A DNA stretch of 28,298 nt, from assembly GCA_020025795.1 (NCBI GenBank), contig JAHHRK010000009.1, positions 1 through 28,298 of the forward strand. Reading direction: 5' to 3'. This document shows positions 1 to 6,963 of this stretch, piece by piece. Both the position numbers and the translations under genes were made by a program. Every line of letters begins with the position of its first letter. Within the stretch, counting starts at the first letter, position 1. Origin of the DNA: Faecalibacterium sp. GTDB taxonomy: Bacteria > Bacillota > Clostridia > Oscillospirales > Ruminococcaceae. The notes beneath the pieces were generated by a model. That model searched no databases. It was not told the origin of the DNA and worked only from the letters and a program-made list of their open reading frames with translations.

Positions 1-200
1 TAATACTGATTTTTGTAAGAGCGTACTGCACCGGCATCTGCCAGCTTTTTCAGGTGAAACGATACCGTTGAAGGTGTCAAAGCCAAGCGCTCAGCCAACC
101 GTTCTACATACATATCCTCGATGGCAAGCGATTTCAAAATCTGCAATCGGGAGCGATCCGCCAGGCACTTAAACAGTTGGACCGCTTCTGTTTCGGTCAT
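1..200 (-). CDS. ArsR-family winged-helix regulator (3' end outside window)
   Basis: The first 66 residues are visible; the gene leaves the window at position 1. The protein begins MTETEAVQLFKCLADRSR and continues with a recognition-helix region reading LTPSTVSFHLKKLADAG, the classic ArsR/SmtB helix-turn-helix, which binds DNA as a dimer and is released by a ligand or metal. No metal-binding cysteine motif is visible in this part, so the inducer cannot be guessed. The start ATG (198-200) overlaps the stop codon of the upstream gene as ATGA, with a GGGAGG ribosome binding site about 7 nt upstream inside that gene. The two genes should therefore be translationally coupled and share the promoter near 619-647. 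Family assignment is confident; function is not. Confidence 0.85.
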   Translation of the reverse strand, partial: MTETEAVQLFKCLADRSRLQILKSLAIEDMYVERLAERLALTPSTVSFHLKKLADAGAVRSYKNQY

Positions 201-571
201 TCTGCTTCCTCCCAGATCTGCGCAAAGGTCGCTTTGATTTCCTCGATTGCATCCAGCTTTACCCGTTCGATGTGTGCTGCTTCCGCATCGCCATGTGCGC
301 GCGCACGCTCCAGAGACATATGCCAGTTCTGGGGAATCTGCTCCGTTTTGCTCAGGAAGAACTCGCGGAATTTTTCTTCATCTCCGCTGCAAATTTCTTC
401 TGCCACGGAAGAAATGGTCTTGAAAATATCCAGAATATTTCCGCGGATGACCGCAAAGACTGCTTCATCTTTTCGTTCTTCTGCGGTCAATTCTGCGCCT
501 TTTTCTGTACATTTTGCAATTTCGCTTTCAAAATATCCATTCAGTTTTTGAATTTTCGTCATATCCATCAT
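197..571 (-). CDS. Small hypothetical protein co-transcribed with ArsR regulator
   Basis: A 124-residue soluble protein, predicted mostly helical, rich in Glu and Ala, with no signal peptide or membrane segment. I do not recognise the family. The C-terminal half (around residues 76-124) contains the region IPQNWHMSLERARAHG followed by an amphipathic helix rich in Glu and Lys. The start at 571 has a GGAG motif 5 nt upstream; the next codon is also Met (568) and has better spacing (8 nt), so either may be used. The stop overlaps the ArsR start (ATGA). Small proteins paired this way with ArsR regulators can be effectors or targets of the same stress signal, but that is only inferred from position. 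Confidence 0.7.
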   Translation of the reverse strand: MMDMTKIQKLNGYFESEIAKCTEKGAELTAEERKDEAVFAVIRGNILDIFKTISSVAEEICSGDEEKFREFFLSKTEQIPQNWHMSLERARAHGDAEAAHIERVKLDAIEEIKATFAQIWEEAE

Positions 572-618
572 CCATTCTCCTTTTTATCGTTTTTTTGTAA
601 TCCCGTATCGCCTTGTTA

Positions 619-647
619 ATTTTATACCTATAACACGAAAAAGTCAA
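619..647 (-). promoter_or_regulatory. SigA-type promoter of the small-protein/ArsR operon
   Basis: Minus strand: TTGACT (642-647), 17 nt, TAAAAT (619-624; overlapping TATAAA). Transcription would start near 612, about 40 nt before the first start codon. Confidence 0.6.
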
Positions 648-683
648 TTCTATTTTTATATTTATCGAATTATTTTTATAAAA

Positions 684-723
684 CAATGGGCACCTGTGCT
701 GCTGTCGCACAGATGCCCATTGC
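684..723 (-). terminator. Rho-independent terminator after the DUF1846 gene
   Basis: A long hairpin, CAATGGGCA-CTGTGC paired with GCACAG-TGCCCATTG around a 7-nt loop and one mismatch, begins about 27 nt beyond the DUF1846 stop codon. On the minus strand it is followed by TTTTATAAAAATA. Confidence 0.8.
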
Positions 724-749
724 ATTTTTCATTTACGATTCGTATTGGA

Positions 750-2234
750 TTAGAAGAACAAATCCTTACCAGGATAAACCGGCTCACTGGTTACACGCAG
801 GCCCAGACGGCGCAGCGTGCCTTCATCGCCAGAGTGCAGCATCTGGGTAGAGTGGAACTCGCACTCACGCAGCTCCTTCAGTGCCCACATAGCGCGTGCC
901 GTCATGGTGTTGGTTGCACCGGAGATCGCCAGTGCGGTCAGCACATCGTCCAGCTTCAGCAAGGTGCTGCGGCTGTTCAGGATCTCCGTTTTCAGCTCCA
1001 GCATGGGCTGCAGGATGATGGGGGTCAGCAGCGTCAGATCGTCATCAATATTGGTCAGTGCCTTAATGGCATTCAATACGCAGGAAGCGGACGCACTCAT
1101 CAGCTTGCTTTCCTTGCCGGTAATGATGCGACCATCAGCCAGTTCAATCGCTGCTGCCGGGGCGCCGTAGTTCTGGGATTTATCCAGAGCCGCACCCACA
1201 ACCTTGCGGATGTCCGGGGTGATGTCCAGCTGACGCATAATCATGCGGATCTTATCCAGAGATTCCGTCGTGCCAGTACCTTTGCGTACAGCGCACTTTG
1301 CTGCAAAGAAACGGCGGATGATTTCCTGGCGGCTTGCCTCGCGAACAACTTCGTCGTCCACGATTGCATTGCCAACCATATTCACGCCCATATCCGTGGG
1401 GCTCTTATAATCGAATGCACCATTGCTGATACGTGCCAGAGTGCTCTTTACAATGGGGAATGCTTCCACGTCGCGGTTATAGTTGACAGTAGTCTCACCG
1501 TAGGCATCCAGATGGAACGGGTCGATCATGTTGACGTCGTTCAAGTCTGCGGTAGCAGCTTCGTATGCCAGGTTGACCGGGTGCTTCAAAGGCATATTCC
1601 AGATGGGGAACGTCTCAAACTTTGCATAGCCAGCATTCACACCGCGCAGGCTTTCGTGGTATACCTGAGACAGGCAGGTAGCCAGCTTTCCGCTGCCGGG
1701 ACCGGGAGCGGTAACAACAACCAGAGGCTTGGTGGTTTCAATATAGGGGTTCGAGCCAAAGCCTTCGTCGCTGCAGATATAATCAATTTCCGTGGGATAT
1801 CCCTTGATCGACTTGTGGGCATAGTTCTTCACGCCACGCTGGGTCAGCTTGGACATAAACGCATCGGCAGCTGCCTGGCCTGCGTAGCGAGTGATGACCA
1901 CGCTGTTGACCTGAATGCCCAGACGGGTGATGTCATCAATCAGGCGCAGCACGTCCATGTCATAGGTGATGCCCAGGTCTGCACGGACTTTGGTCTTTTC
2001 AATATCGCCTGCAGACACGACAAAGATGATTTCTGCCATATCGCGCAGTTCGCACAGCAGCTTGATTTTTGCATTTACATCGAAGCCGGGCAGCACACGA
2101 GCTGCATGGTAATCGTCAAACAGCTTGCCACCGAACTCCAGATACAGCTTGCCATTGGAGTTCTTGATACGCTCCAGGATATGCTCCTTTTGCTTTTTCA
2201 TATAAAGCTCATTATCAAAACCGATCTTTGCCAT
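750..2234 (-). CDS. DUF1846 (UPF0371) family protein
   Basis: A 494-residue cytoplasmic protein matching the full-length DUF1846/UPF0371 family, widespread in Firmicutes and Actinobacteria and of unknown function; members have structures but no settled reaction. Visible features are the N-terminal MAKIGFDNELYMKKQ, the strand/loop FVVSAGDIEKTKVRADLGITYD (residues 71-92), and a glycine-rich nucleotide-binding-like loop TAPGPGSGKLATCLSQ (175-190). The ATG at 2234 is preceded by GGAG with 8-nt spacing. It is transcribed alone between the MFS gene upstream and the terminator at 684-723. Two small G+C-rich hairpins (2270-2300) lie in its leader. Family assignment is confident; no function is claimed. 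Confidence 0.9.
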   Translation of the reverse strand: MAKIGFDNELYMKKQKEHILERIKNSNGKLYLEFGGKLFDDYHAARVLPGFDVNAKIKLLCELRDMAEIIFVVSAGDIEKTKVRADLGITYDMDVLRLIDDITRLGIQVNSVVITRYAGQAAADAFMSKLTQRGVKNYAHKSIKGYPTEIDYICSDEGFGSNPYIETTKPLVVVTAPGPGSGKLATCLSQVYHESLRGVNAGYAKFETFPIWNMPLKHPVNLAYEAATADLNDVNMIDPFHLDAYGETTVNYNRDVEAFPIVKSTLARISNGAFDYKSPTDMGVNMVGNAIVDDEVVREASRQEIIRRFFAAKCAVRKGTGTTESLDKIRMIMRQLDITPDIRKVVGAALDKSQNYGAPAAAIELADGRIITGKESKLMSASASCVLNAIKALTNIDDDLTLLTPIILQPMLELKTEILNSRSTLLKLDDVLTALAISGATNTMTARAMWALKELRECEFHSTQMLHSGDEGTLRRLGLRVTSEPVYPGKDLFF

Positions 2235-2399
2235 TTTTCACACTCCGTTTTGCACTTTCCCCACGCTTTTCAAGCCGCATGCCGGCGCACGTTCGCCAAA
2301 AAGCAACATCTTTTTTCATACTGTATTAGAGTACCATTTCGTCTTTTTTTTTGCAAGGGATAAGTGGGAAAACCGACTTCCAAAAATCAGCTCATTTTT

Positions 2400-3611
2400 T
2401 CACGGTTTTTCAGCACCTCCGCCTGATAGCTGCTGTTGTGCCGGTATTTGTACCGCTTTTATGACAAAGAAACCCACAGCTGCCGCCGCAATTGCCAAAA
2501 GGTGCCGCCCGTTTTTCAGTCCCAGTCCATCCGCCAGCAACGGAAAGCTCAAACTGCCCACCGTCTGACCCAGAGCTAACAGGCCGTAATTCACACCAGC
2601 GTGCGCCAGCCCAAACAAATCCGTAGAAAAGGCAGGCAGTACCGCCGCCAAACCGGAATAGCATACACACAGGCACACATACGCCGCAATCATCCACCAG
2701 CCTGGCGCAAACCAAAATCCTACTGAGAACGCTGCCAGCCCCACAAACAAGAACTGATCGGTTTTTTTGCGGCCTATTGTATCGCTGAGCATCGGCATGG
2801 TCAGTCGTCCGGCGGCATTGCCAACGCTGCCCAGCATGACAGCCCACAAGGCCTGCCCTTCTGCAAGGCCACGCTGAGCGCCGATTTCTACCAGCATCGG
2901 GCTGAATAACTGTACCGCCGGGGTGGAAAGTGCCACAGCCGCCGCCAAAAGCCAGTAATTCTTTGTGCGCAGCATCTGCTTTGGCGTACAGCCTTTTTGC
3001 TTTTTTACATTGCTTGAAGCCGCCTTCTTTGGATTTTCCAGCAGCACCCCTGCCCCCAGGCACACCGGCAGTGTAAGCAATGCTAAAGCAAAAAATGCCC
3101 AGCGAATCCCCTTTTCCTGCCAGATGCCTTTGGTAAACAGGCTAATGAATCCAGTCAAAAACAATCCCGAAAGTCCCATAGCGCAGCCAACCACGCCGGT
3201 GGCCAGACCTTTACGGTCCGCATACCATTTTTGCGCACAGGACAACACTGCCGGATACAAGAATGCACTGCCCAGCCCTACTGGAATTGAAAACGCCAGA
3301 TAGAACAGCCATGCTTTCCCCTGCGGGATCACACCGCCTAGCGCGATACCGCCGCATAATAATACCGTTCCGGCCAGAGCCGCTTTTCGTGGACCATACT
3401 GATCCTGCAAAAAACCGCCTACGGCACAGCCAATGCCATACCCGGCAATCAGAATACTGAAAATATATCCTGCCGATTGCTCATTCAAGCCGTACTCGCT
3501 GATGACTGGTTTTTGGAACGCCCCCCACGCCGAAGGAATCCCTGTCAAAATCTGTATCAGCGCCCCGGCCAGTAAAATCAGCCAGGGACACTTTTGTAAT
3601 ATACGCTGCAT
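2400..3611 (-). CDS. MFS transporter, OFA (oxalate/formate antiporter)-like
   Basis: A 403-residue major facilitator protein with about 12 hydrophobic segments and a central cytoplasmic loop (Lys-rich, NPKKAASSNVKKQKG) separating two six-helix halves. The N-terminal half has the OFA-like pattern (WGAFQKPVISEYGLNEQSAGYIFSI) and the motif-A-like loop DQYGPRKAA; the equivalent loop of the second half reads DTIGRKKTDQ. OFA carriers move small carboxylates, but the substrate cannot be read from sequence. I chose the ATG at 3611 over an in-frame upstream codon because AAGGAGGG sits 7 nt before it. The gene diverges from hisS; its probable -10 (TATAAT, 3654-3659) lies in the shared spacer. No clear terminator follows it. 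Confidence 0.85.
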   Translation of the reverse strand: MQRILQKCPWLILLAGALIQILTGIPSAWGAFQKPVISEYGLNEQSAGYIFSILIAGYGIGCAVGGFLQDQYGPRKAALAGTVLLCGGIALGGVIPQGKAWLFYLAFSIPVGLGSAFLYPAVLSCAQKWYADRKGLATGVVGCAMGLSGLFLTGFISLFTKGIWQEKGIRWAFFALALLTLPVCLGAGVLLENPKKAASSNVKKQKGCTPKQMLRTKNYWLLAAAVALSTPAVQLFSPMLVEIGAQRGLAEGQALWAVMLGSVGNAAGRLTMPMLSDTIGRKKTDQFLFVGLAAFSVGFWFAPGWWMIAAYVCLCVCYSGLAAVLPAFSTDLFGLAHAGVNYGLLALGQTVGSLSFPLLADGLGLKNGRHLLAIAAAAVGFFVIKAVQIPAQQQLSGGGAEKP

Positions 3612-3653
3612 AAAAAGCCCTCCTTCCCAAAAGTCTGGTGAAAGGCCGTCCAA

Positions 3654-3659
3654 ATTATA
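3654..3659 (-). promoter_or_regulatory. Probable -10 element of MFS gene
   Basis: A perfect TATAAT on the minus strand about 43 nt before the MFS start codon. The -35 region at the right distance (CAATAA) is poor, so the promoter may be weak or activator-dependent. Confidence 0.4.
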
Positions 3660-3678
3660 CGATACCTATGCGGTTTTA

Positions 3679-3707
3679 TTGACGAAAACCCGATTCAATC
3701 GTATAAT
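3679..3707 (+). promoter_or_regulatory. Near-consensus SigA promoter of hisS
   Basis: TTGACG (3679-3684), 17 nt, perfect TATAAT (3702-3707). Transcription should start near 3714, giving a leader of only about 48 nt, too short for a T-box. Confidence 0.85.
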
Positions 3708-3761
3708 AATTAGTATTGATGGAATTAGACTTTATTTCTGGTGATAGAGGAGAATGTACTT

Positions 3762-5003
3762 ATGAAAACCCAGCCTTTGAAGGGTATGCGCGACCTGCTG
3801 CCCGCCGAGCAGCGCCTGCGCGATTATATTCAGAACAAAATCCTGGACACTTACCGTTCTGCCGGTTTCCAGCGCATTTCCACCCCTCTGATGGAAGATG
3901 CAGAAAACCTGGACAAGTCCGATGGCGGCGATAATCTGAACCTGATTTTCAAGGTGCTGAAGCGCGGTGAAAAGCTCCAGTCTGCACTGGCCAGCGGCGA
4001 CGCTTCCAAGCTGAGTGATATGGGCCTGCGCTACGACCTGACCCTGCCTTTGAGCCGTTACTACGCTGCCAACAAGGCCAGCCTGCCCACCCCCTTTAAG
4101 GTGATTCAGACTGACCGCGTGTTCCGTGCCGAGCGTCCCCAGAAGGGCCGTCTGCGTGAGTTCGTCCAGTGTGATATTGACATTCTGGGCGACAGCAGCC
4201 CCAATGCTGAGGTGGAACTGATTGACGTAACCACGCGTGCTCTGCTGAACATCGGCTTCAACGATTTCACCGTGAACATCAACGACCGCCGTATTCTGCG
4301 CGGTATGCTGGAATCGATGGGCTTTGCAGCTGACACACTGGATTCCGTCTGCATCACCTTCGACAAGATGGACAAGATCGGTGCCGAAGGCGTTGCCAAG
4401 GAGCTGACCGAAAAGCAGCTGCCTGCCGATGCTATCGCAGCGCTGTCTGACTTTATCGCAGCCGGTGACGTCAGCCTGGATGCTGTTGCATCTAAGTGCC
4501 AGGACGCATCCGTGGCCGATGATTTGAAGTACGTTCTGAAGACTGCCGAAAAGCTGGCTGGCGGCCGCTATGGCGTGGCTTACTGCCCCAGCCTGGTTCG
4601 TGGTCAAGGCTACTACACCGGCATGGTCTTTGAAGTGACCTGCCCGCAGTTCTCCGGCGCAGTAGCCGGCGGCGGCCGTTACGACAACATGGTCGGCAAG
4701 TTCCTGGGCCAGCAGGTTCCGGCCGTTGGTTTCTCCATTGGTTTCGAACGTGTCTGCTCCATTCTGCTGGAAAGCGGCTACCAGATTCCCGGTGCAAAGC
4801 AGCGCCTGGCTCTGGTCTATCTGCCGGAGTTGGATTTTGCCGACGTACTGGCAAAGGCAGCTACCCTGCGCGAGGAATATGACGTCACGATTCTGCCCCA
4901 GGCTAAAAAGCTGGGCAAGCAGTTTGGTCAGCTGGAAGCTGCCGGCTATAATGCCGTTGCTTTCGCCGATAACGACGACATTAAAACTCTGGGCAACAAG
5001 TAA
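3762..5003 (+). CDS. hisS: Histidine--tRNA ligase
   Basis: A 413-residue class II aminoacyl-tRNA synthetase that charges tRNA-His. The order of motifs is typical: N-terminal LKGMRDLLP (6-14), LRYDLTLPLSRYYA (89-102), motif 2 FRAERPQKGRLREFVQCDID (121-140), the histidine-specific loop LVRGQGYYTGMVFEV (278-292), SGAVAGGGRYDNM, and motif 3 AVGFSIGFERV (321-331), followed by a short anticodon-binding domain. The motif 2 block (REFVQCDIDILG) and RYDLTLP resemble archaeal/eukaryotic-type enzymes more than E. coli HisRS. The ATG at 3762 is chosen because GAGGAG lies 9 nt before it; an upstream in-frame GTG (3741) has no such signal. The C-terminus (DDIKTLGNK) is about ten residues shorter than usual. 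Transcribed alone between promoter and terminator. Confidence 0.93.
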   Translation: MKTQPLKGMRDLLPAEQRLRDYIQNKILDTYRSAGFQRISTPLMEDAENLDKSDGGDNLNLIFKVLKRGEKLQSALASGDASKLSDMGLRYDLTLPLSRYYAANKASLPTPFKVIQTDRVFRAERPQKGRLREFVQCDIDILGDSSPNAEVELIDVTTRALLNIGFNDFTVNINDRRILRGMLESMGFAADTLDSVCITFDKMDKIGAEGVAKELTEKQLPADAIAALSDFIAAGDVSLDAVASKCQDASVADDLKYVLKTAEKLAGGRYGVAYCPSLVRGQGYYTGMVFEVTCPQFSGAVAGGGRYDNMVGKFLGQQVPAVGFSIGFERVCSILLESGYQIPGAKQRLALVYLPELDFADVLAKAATLREEYDVTILPQAKKLGKQFGQLEAAGYNAVAFADNDDIKTLGNK

Positions 5004-5017
5004 GTTTTTTGCTAAAT

Positions 5018-5052
5018 AAAAGGTCCAGCCAGTCGCTGGGCCTTTTTCTTTT
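5018..5052 (+). terminator. Rho-independent terminator of hisS
   Basis: AAAAGGTCCAGC, short loop, GCTGGGCCTTTTT, with T-rich tail to about 5055; 14 nt after the hisS stop. Confidence 0.85.
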
Positions 5053-5089
5053 TTCATTTCTTCTATAATTTGCGATATTTTTTCGCAGC

Positions 5090-5116
5090 TGCAATAGTTT
5101 CCCCTTGCAGCCCGTA
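5090..5116 (+). promoter_or_regulatory. Candidate ECF-type autoregulatory promoter with inverted repeat
   Basis: TGCAAT (5090-5095), 17 nt, CGTA (5113-5116) resembles ECF promoters (TGAAAC...CGTA in SigW). A perfect 7-bp inverted repeat, GCTGCAA (5088-5094) / TTGCAGC (5105-5111), overlaps it. No convincing SigA promoter is visible between the hisS terminator and the gene. Confidence 0.35.
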
Positions 5117-5150
5117 TTCTTTATAGAAGCAAGCAAAGGAGGAGGCGTTT

Positions 5151-5642
5151 ATGAACACCTTGGCAACAACCGATGTATTCCGCCTTGCGGTAGAACGGTA
5201 TGCCGACACTCTGTACCGCGTAGCTTTGCACGCAGTATCTCGTCCTGAAGATGCCGAAGACGCTGTACAGGATACATATGAAAGGCTTCTGCACTGTGGT
5301 AAAACCTTTACCAGTGAAACACATCTAAAGGCCTGGCTGATTCGTGTCACGCTCAATCGCTGCCATGATTTATGCCGACTGGCCGAAAGCAAAAATCTTT
5401 CACTGGACGAAGCCCTTCCTGTGCCCGCCGACACCGAAAACGCCGAGATTCTCAGCGTTGTGCTATCGCTGCCGGAAAATTACCGCACTGCAATTTACCT
5501 GCATTATTATGAAGGCTATACCGCTGCCGAAATCGGAGATATGCAGGATGTTTCCCCCAATACCGTGCTGACCTGGCTTTCCCGTGGGCGAGCCAGGCTG
5601 CGCGAACTTTTGAAGGAGGATATGGAAAATGAATTGGTCTGA
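5151..5642 (+). CDS. ECF-family RNA polymerase sigma factor
   Basis: A 163-residue sigma factor with only regions 2 and 4. Region 2 spans about residues 10-78 (YADTLYRVALHAVSRPEDAEDAVQDTY, then HLKAWLIRVTLNRCHD, the region 2.4 helix). Region 4 spans 98-152 (LPENYRTAIYLHYYEGYTAAEIGDM, then SPNTVLTWLSRGRARLRELL, a helix-turn-helix for the -35 element). The ATG at 5151 follows AAAGGAGGAGG at ideal spacing. Its last 14 nt overlap the start of the DUF4349 gene, so the two are translationally coupled, the usual arrangement for an ECF sigma factor and its regulator. Target genes cannot be read from the window beyond a possible promoter of its own. Confidence 0.92.
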   Translation: MNTLATTDVFRLAVERYADTLYRVALHAVSRPEDAEDAVQDTYERLLHCGKTFTSETHLKAWLIRVTLNRCHDLCRLAESKNLSLDEALPVPADTENAEILSVVLSLPENYRTAIYLHYYEGYTAAEIGDMQDVSPNTVLTWLSRGRARLRELLKEDMENELV

Positions 5643-6714
5643 TGCCTATAAGAATCAGTTGGACACCGTCCATGCTCCGGATGCATTAAAAGAACGTTTG
5701 TTGGCCATGGAAGCCGATGCCGACCCTGCCGATGCACCGAAAATGGCCGCACCACGCCGCAAAATCACAAAGCTGCGCTTTGGACGTGCAAAAAGCTGGC
5801 AGATTGCCGCCGCATTGGTTTGCTGTATAGGATTGGCTGCAGCAGCTGGCCCTGCCTTAAACAATTCGTTTGGCATCCAAAACTATGCCTTGCCGGAAAC
5901 TGCTGCCGCCGGTAACGGTTCCGCCATGCTCGAATCCCCTTCTGAATTTGCTATGGACAGCGAGTCGCAGTCCGACTCCGCTGCTGCCGACATTCCTGAC
6001 GGCGCTGCGAATCCGATGGATTCCAGAATGCTTTCTCGCGGCGTAGAATCTCGTAAAGTCATCTATACTGCCGATTTACGTCTGGAATCCACCGACTACG
6101 TTGGCACACGCGCTGCGTTGGAACAAGCTATTGCCGATACGAATGGCTACGTTCAGCAGACAGAAGAATCCACCCAGCCCAACGAATCCCGTAATCTTTA
6201 CTGCACCTACCGCATTCCTGTTAACCGCTATCATGATTTTCTGGATTTGGCAGCCGCAGCCGGCAAGGTGCTCCACACCAGTGAAACTGCGGATGACGTC
6301 ACCACGCAATATATCGACACACAGGCTCGCCTGGATGCCCTACTCGCTAACCGAGACCGTTTGCTGGAGCTGCAGCAGAAAGCCGAAACACTGACGGACC
6401 TTTTGACCATCGAAGAACAGCTAACCCAAACCCAGTCGGAGCTGGAAAGCTGGCAGGCTCAGCTGAACTATCTGGAAGATCAAACCGACTACTGCACCGT
6501 AAATTTGTCCCTGTCCGAAGTAAAGACCTACACCCCCACCCAGACCAGTCCGCTGGCCAAACTGGCTGACACGTTCCAGCGTGCCTTGCATGCCTTTGGC
6601 AACACCCTGCTGGATATTCTGCTTTGGATTGTGTATCTCTGGCCGTGGTTCTTGCTGATTGGCATTGTTTTGGGACTGATTTTCTACCTGCGCAAAAAGC
6701 GTAAAAATCGTTAA
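5629..6714 (+). CDS. Membrane DUF4349 protein, possible partner of the ECF sigma factor
   Basis: A 361-residue protein: a short cytoplasmic N-terminus (1-55, Lys/Arg-rich just before the membrane), a transmembrane segment (57-74), a low-complexity Ala/Ser/Asp linker (85-140), the DUF4349 region (about 140-350; RKVIYTADLRLESTDY, a coiled coil at 228-285), and a second transmembrane helix (328-353) ending RKKRKNR. The topology, two membrane helices holding an outside coiled-coil domain with both termini inside, fits a sensor. The start overlaps the sigma gene by 14 nt. That arrangement suggests an anti-sigma role, but no zinc-binding HxxxCxxC motif is present in the N-terminus, so it would not be a ZAS-type anti-sigma factor. 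The family name is confident, the anti-sigma role inferred. Confidence 0.85.
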   Translation: MNWSDAYKNQLDTVHAPDALKERLLAMEADADPADAPKMAAPRRKITKLRFGRAKSWQIAAALVCCIGLAAAAGPALNNSFGIQNYALPETAAAGNGSAMLESPSEFAMDSESQSDSAAADIPDGAANPMDSRMLSRGVESRKVIYTADLRLESTDYVGTRAALEQAIADTNGYVQQTEESTQPNESRNLYCTYRIPVNRYHDFLDLAAAAGKVLHTSETADDVTTQYIDTQARLDALLANRDRLLELQQKAETLTDLLTIEEQLTQTQSELESWQAQLNYLEDQTDYCTVNLSLSEVKTYTPTQTSPLAKLADTFQRALHAFGNTLLDILLWIVYLWPWFLLIGIVLGLIFYLRKKRKNR

Positions 6715-6720
6715 CCGTAC

Positions 6721-6759
6721 AAAAAGTCCGCTGTGATATGGCTTCACAGCGGACTTTTT
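6721..6759 (+). terminator. Strong terminator after the ECF/DUF4349 operon
   Basis: Perfect hairpin AAAAAGTCCGCTGTGA / TCACAGCGGACTTTTT around TATGGCT, six nt after the stop codon. Symmetrical A and T tracts would let it work in both directions. Confidence 0.9.
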
Positions 6760-6811
6760 CTGTATGGAGTCGAGGATTTGTTCTCCCCAATGCCTGGTTT
6801 TTCTCCGTGTA

Positions 6812-6845
6812 CAAAAAGAAAAAGCACAGCCATACAGCTGTGCTT
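6812..6845 (-). terminator. Terminator of tRNA-Gly
   Basis: On the minus strand AAGCACAGC, loop TGTATG, GCTGTGCTTTTTCTTTTTG, immediately after the tRNA 3' end. Confidence 0.85.
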
Positions 6846-6847
6846 CT

Positions 6848-6922
6848 TGGAGCAGGTAATGGGAATCGAACCCACCTCCTCGGCTTGGAAGGCCGATGTA
6901 CTAGCCGATGTACTATACCTGC
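6848..6922 (-). tRNA. tRNA-Gly(TCC)
   Basis: A complete 75-nt tRNA with encoded CCA. The acceptor stem is GCAGGTA/TACCTGC with discriminator T, the D stem GTAC/GTAC, the anticodon stem CGGC/GCCG with loop CTTCCAA giving anticodon TCC, and the T arm GTGGG TTCGATT CCCAT. It sits alone, with its own promoter overlapping the end of the AI-2E-family gene and its own terminator. Confidence 0.95.
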
Positions 6923-6934
6923 ATCGACTAGAAT

Positions 6935-6963
6935 AGTATATCACATCTTTTTTTGTTTGTCCA
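6935..6963 (-). promoter_or_regulatory. tRNA-Gly promoter
   Basis: TGGACA (6958-6963), 17 nt, TATACT (6935-6940). The -35 and spacer lie inside the last codons and stop region of the neighbouring permease gene. Confidence 0.75.

Noticed and set aside
696..2363. 555-residue open frame on the plus strand
   Set aside because: It lies antisense over the whole DUF1846 gene, has no ribosome binding site and no recognisable family; the His/Gln/Cys-rich composition is typical of a shadow frame.
3714..3761. T-box leader for hisS
   Set aside because: The leader is only about 48 nt, with no specifier stem or antiterminator sequence.
3732..5057. 441-residue open frame antisense to hisS
   Set aside because: Shadow of hisS with Gln/Val-rich composition and no start signals.
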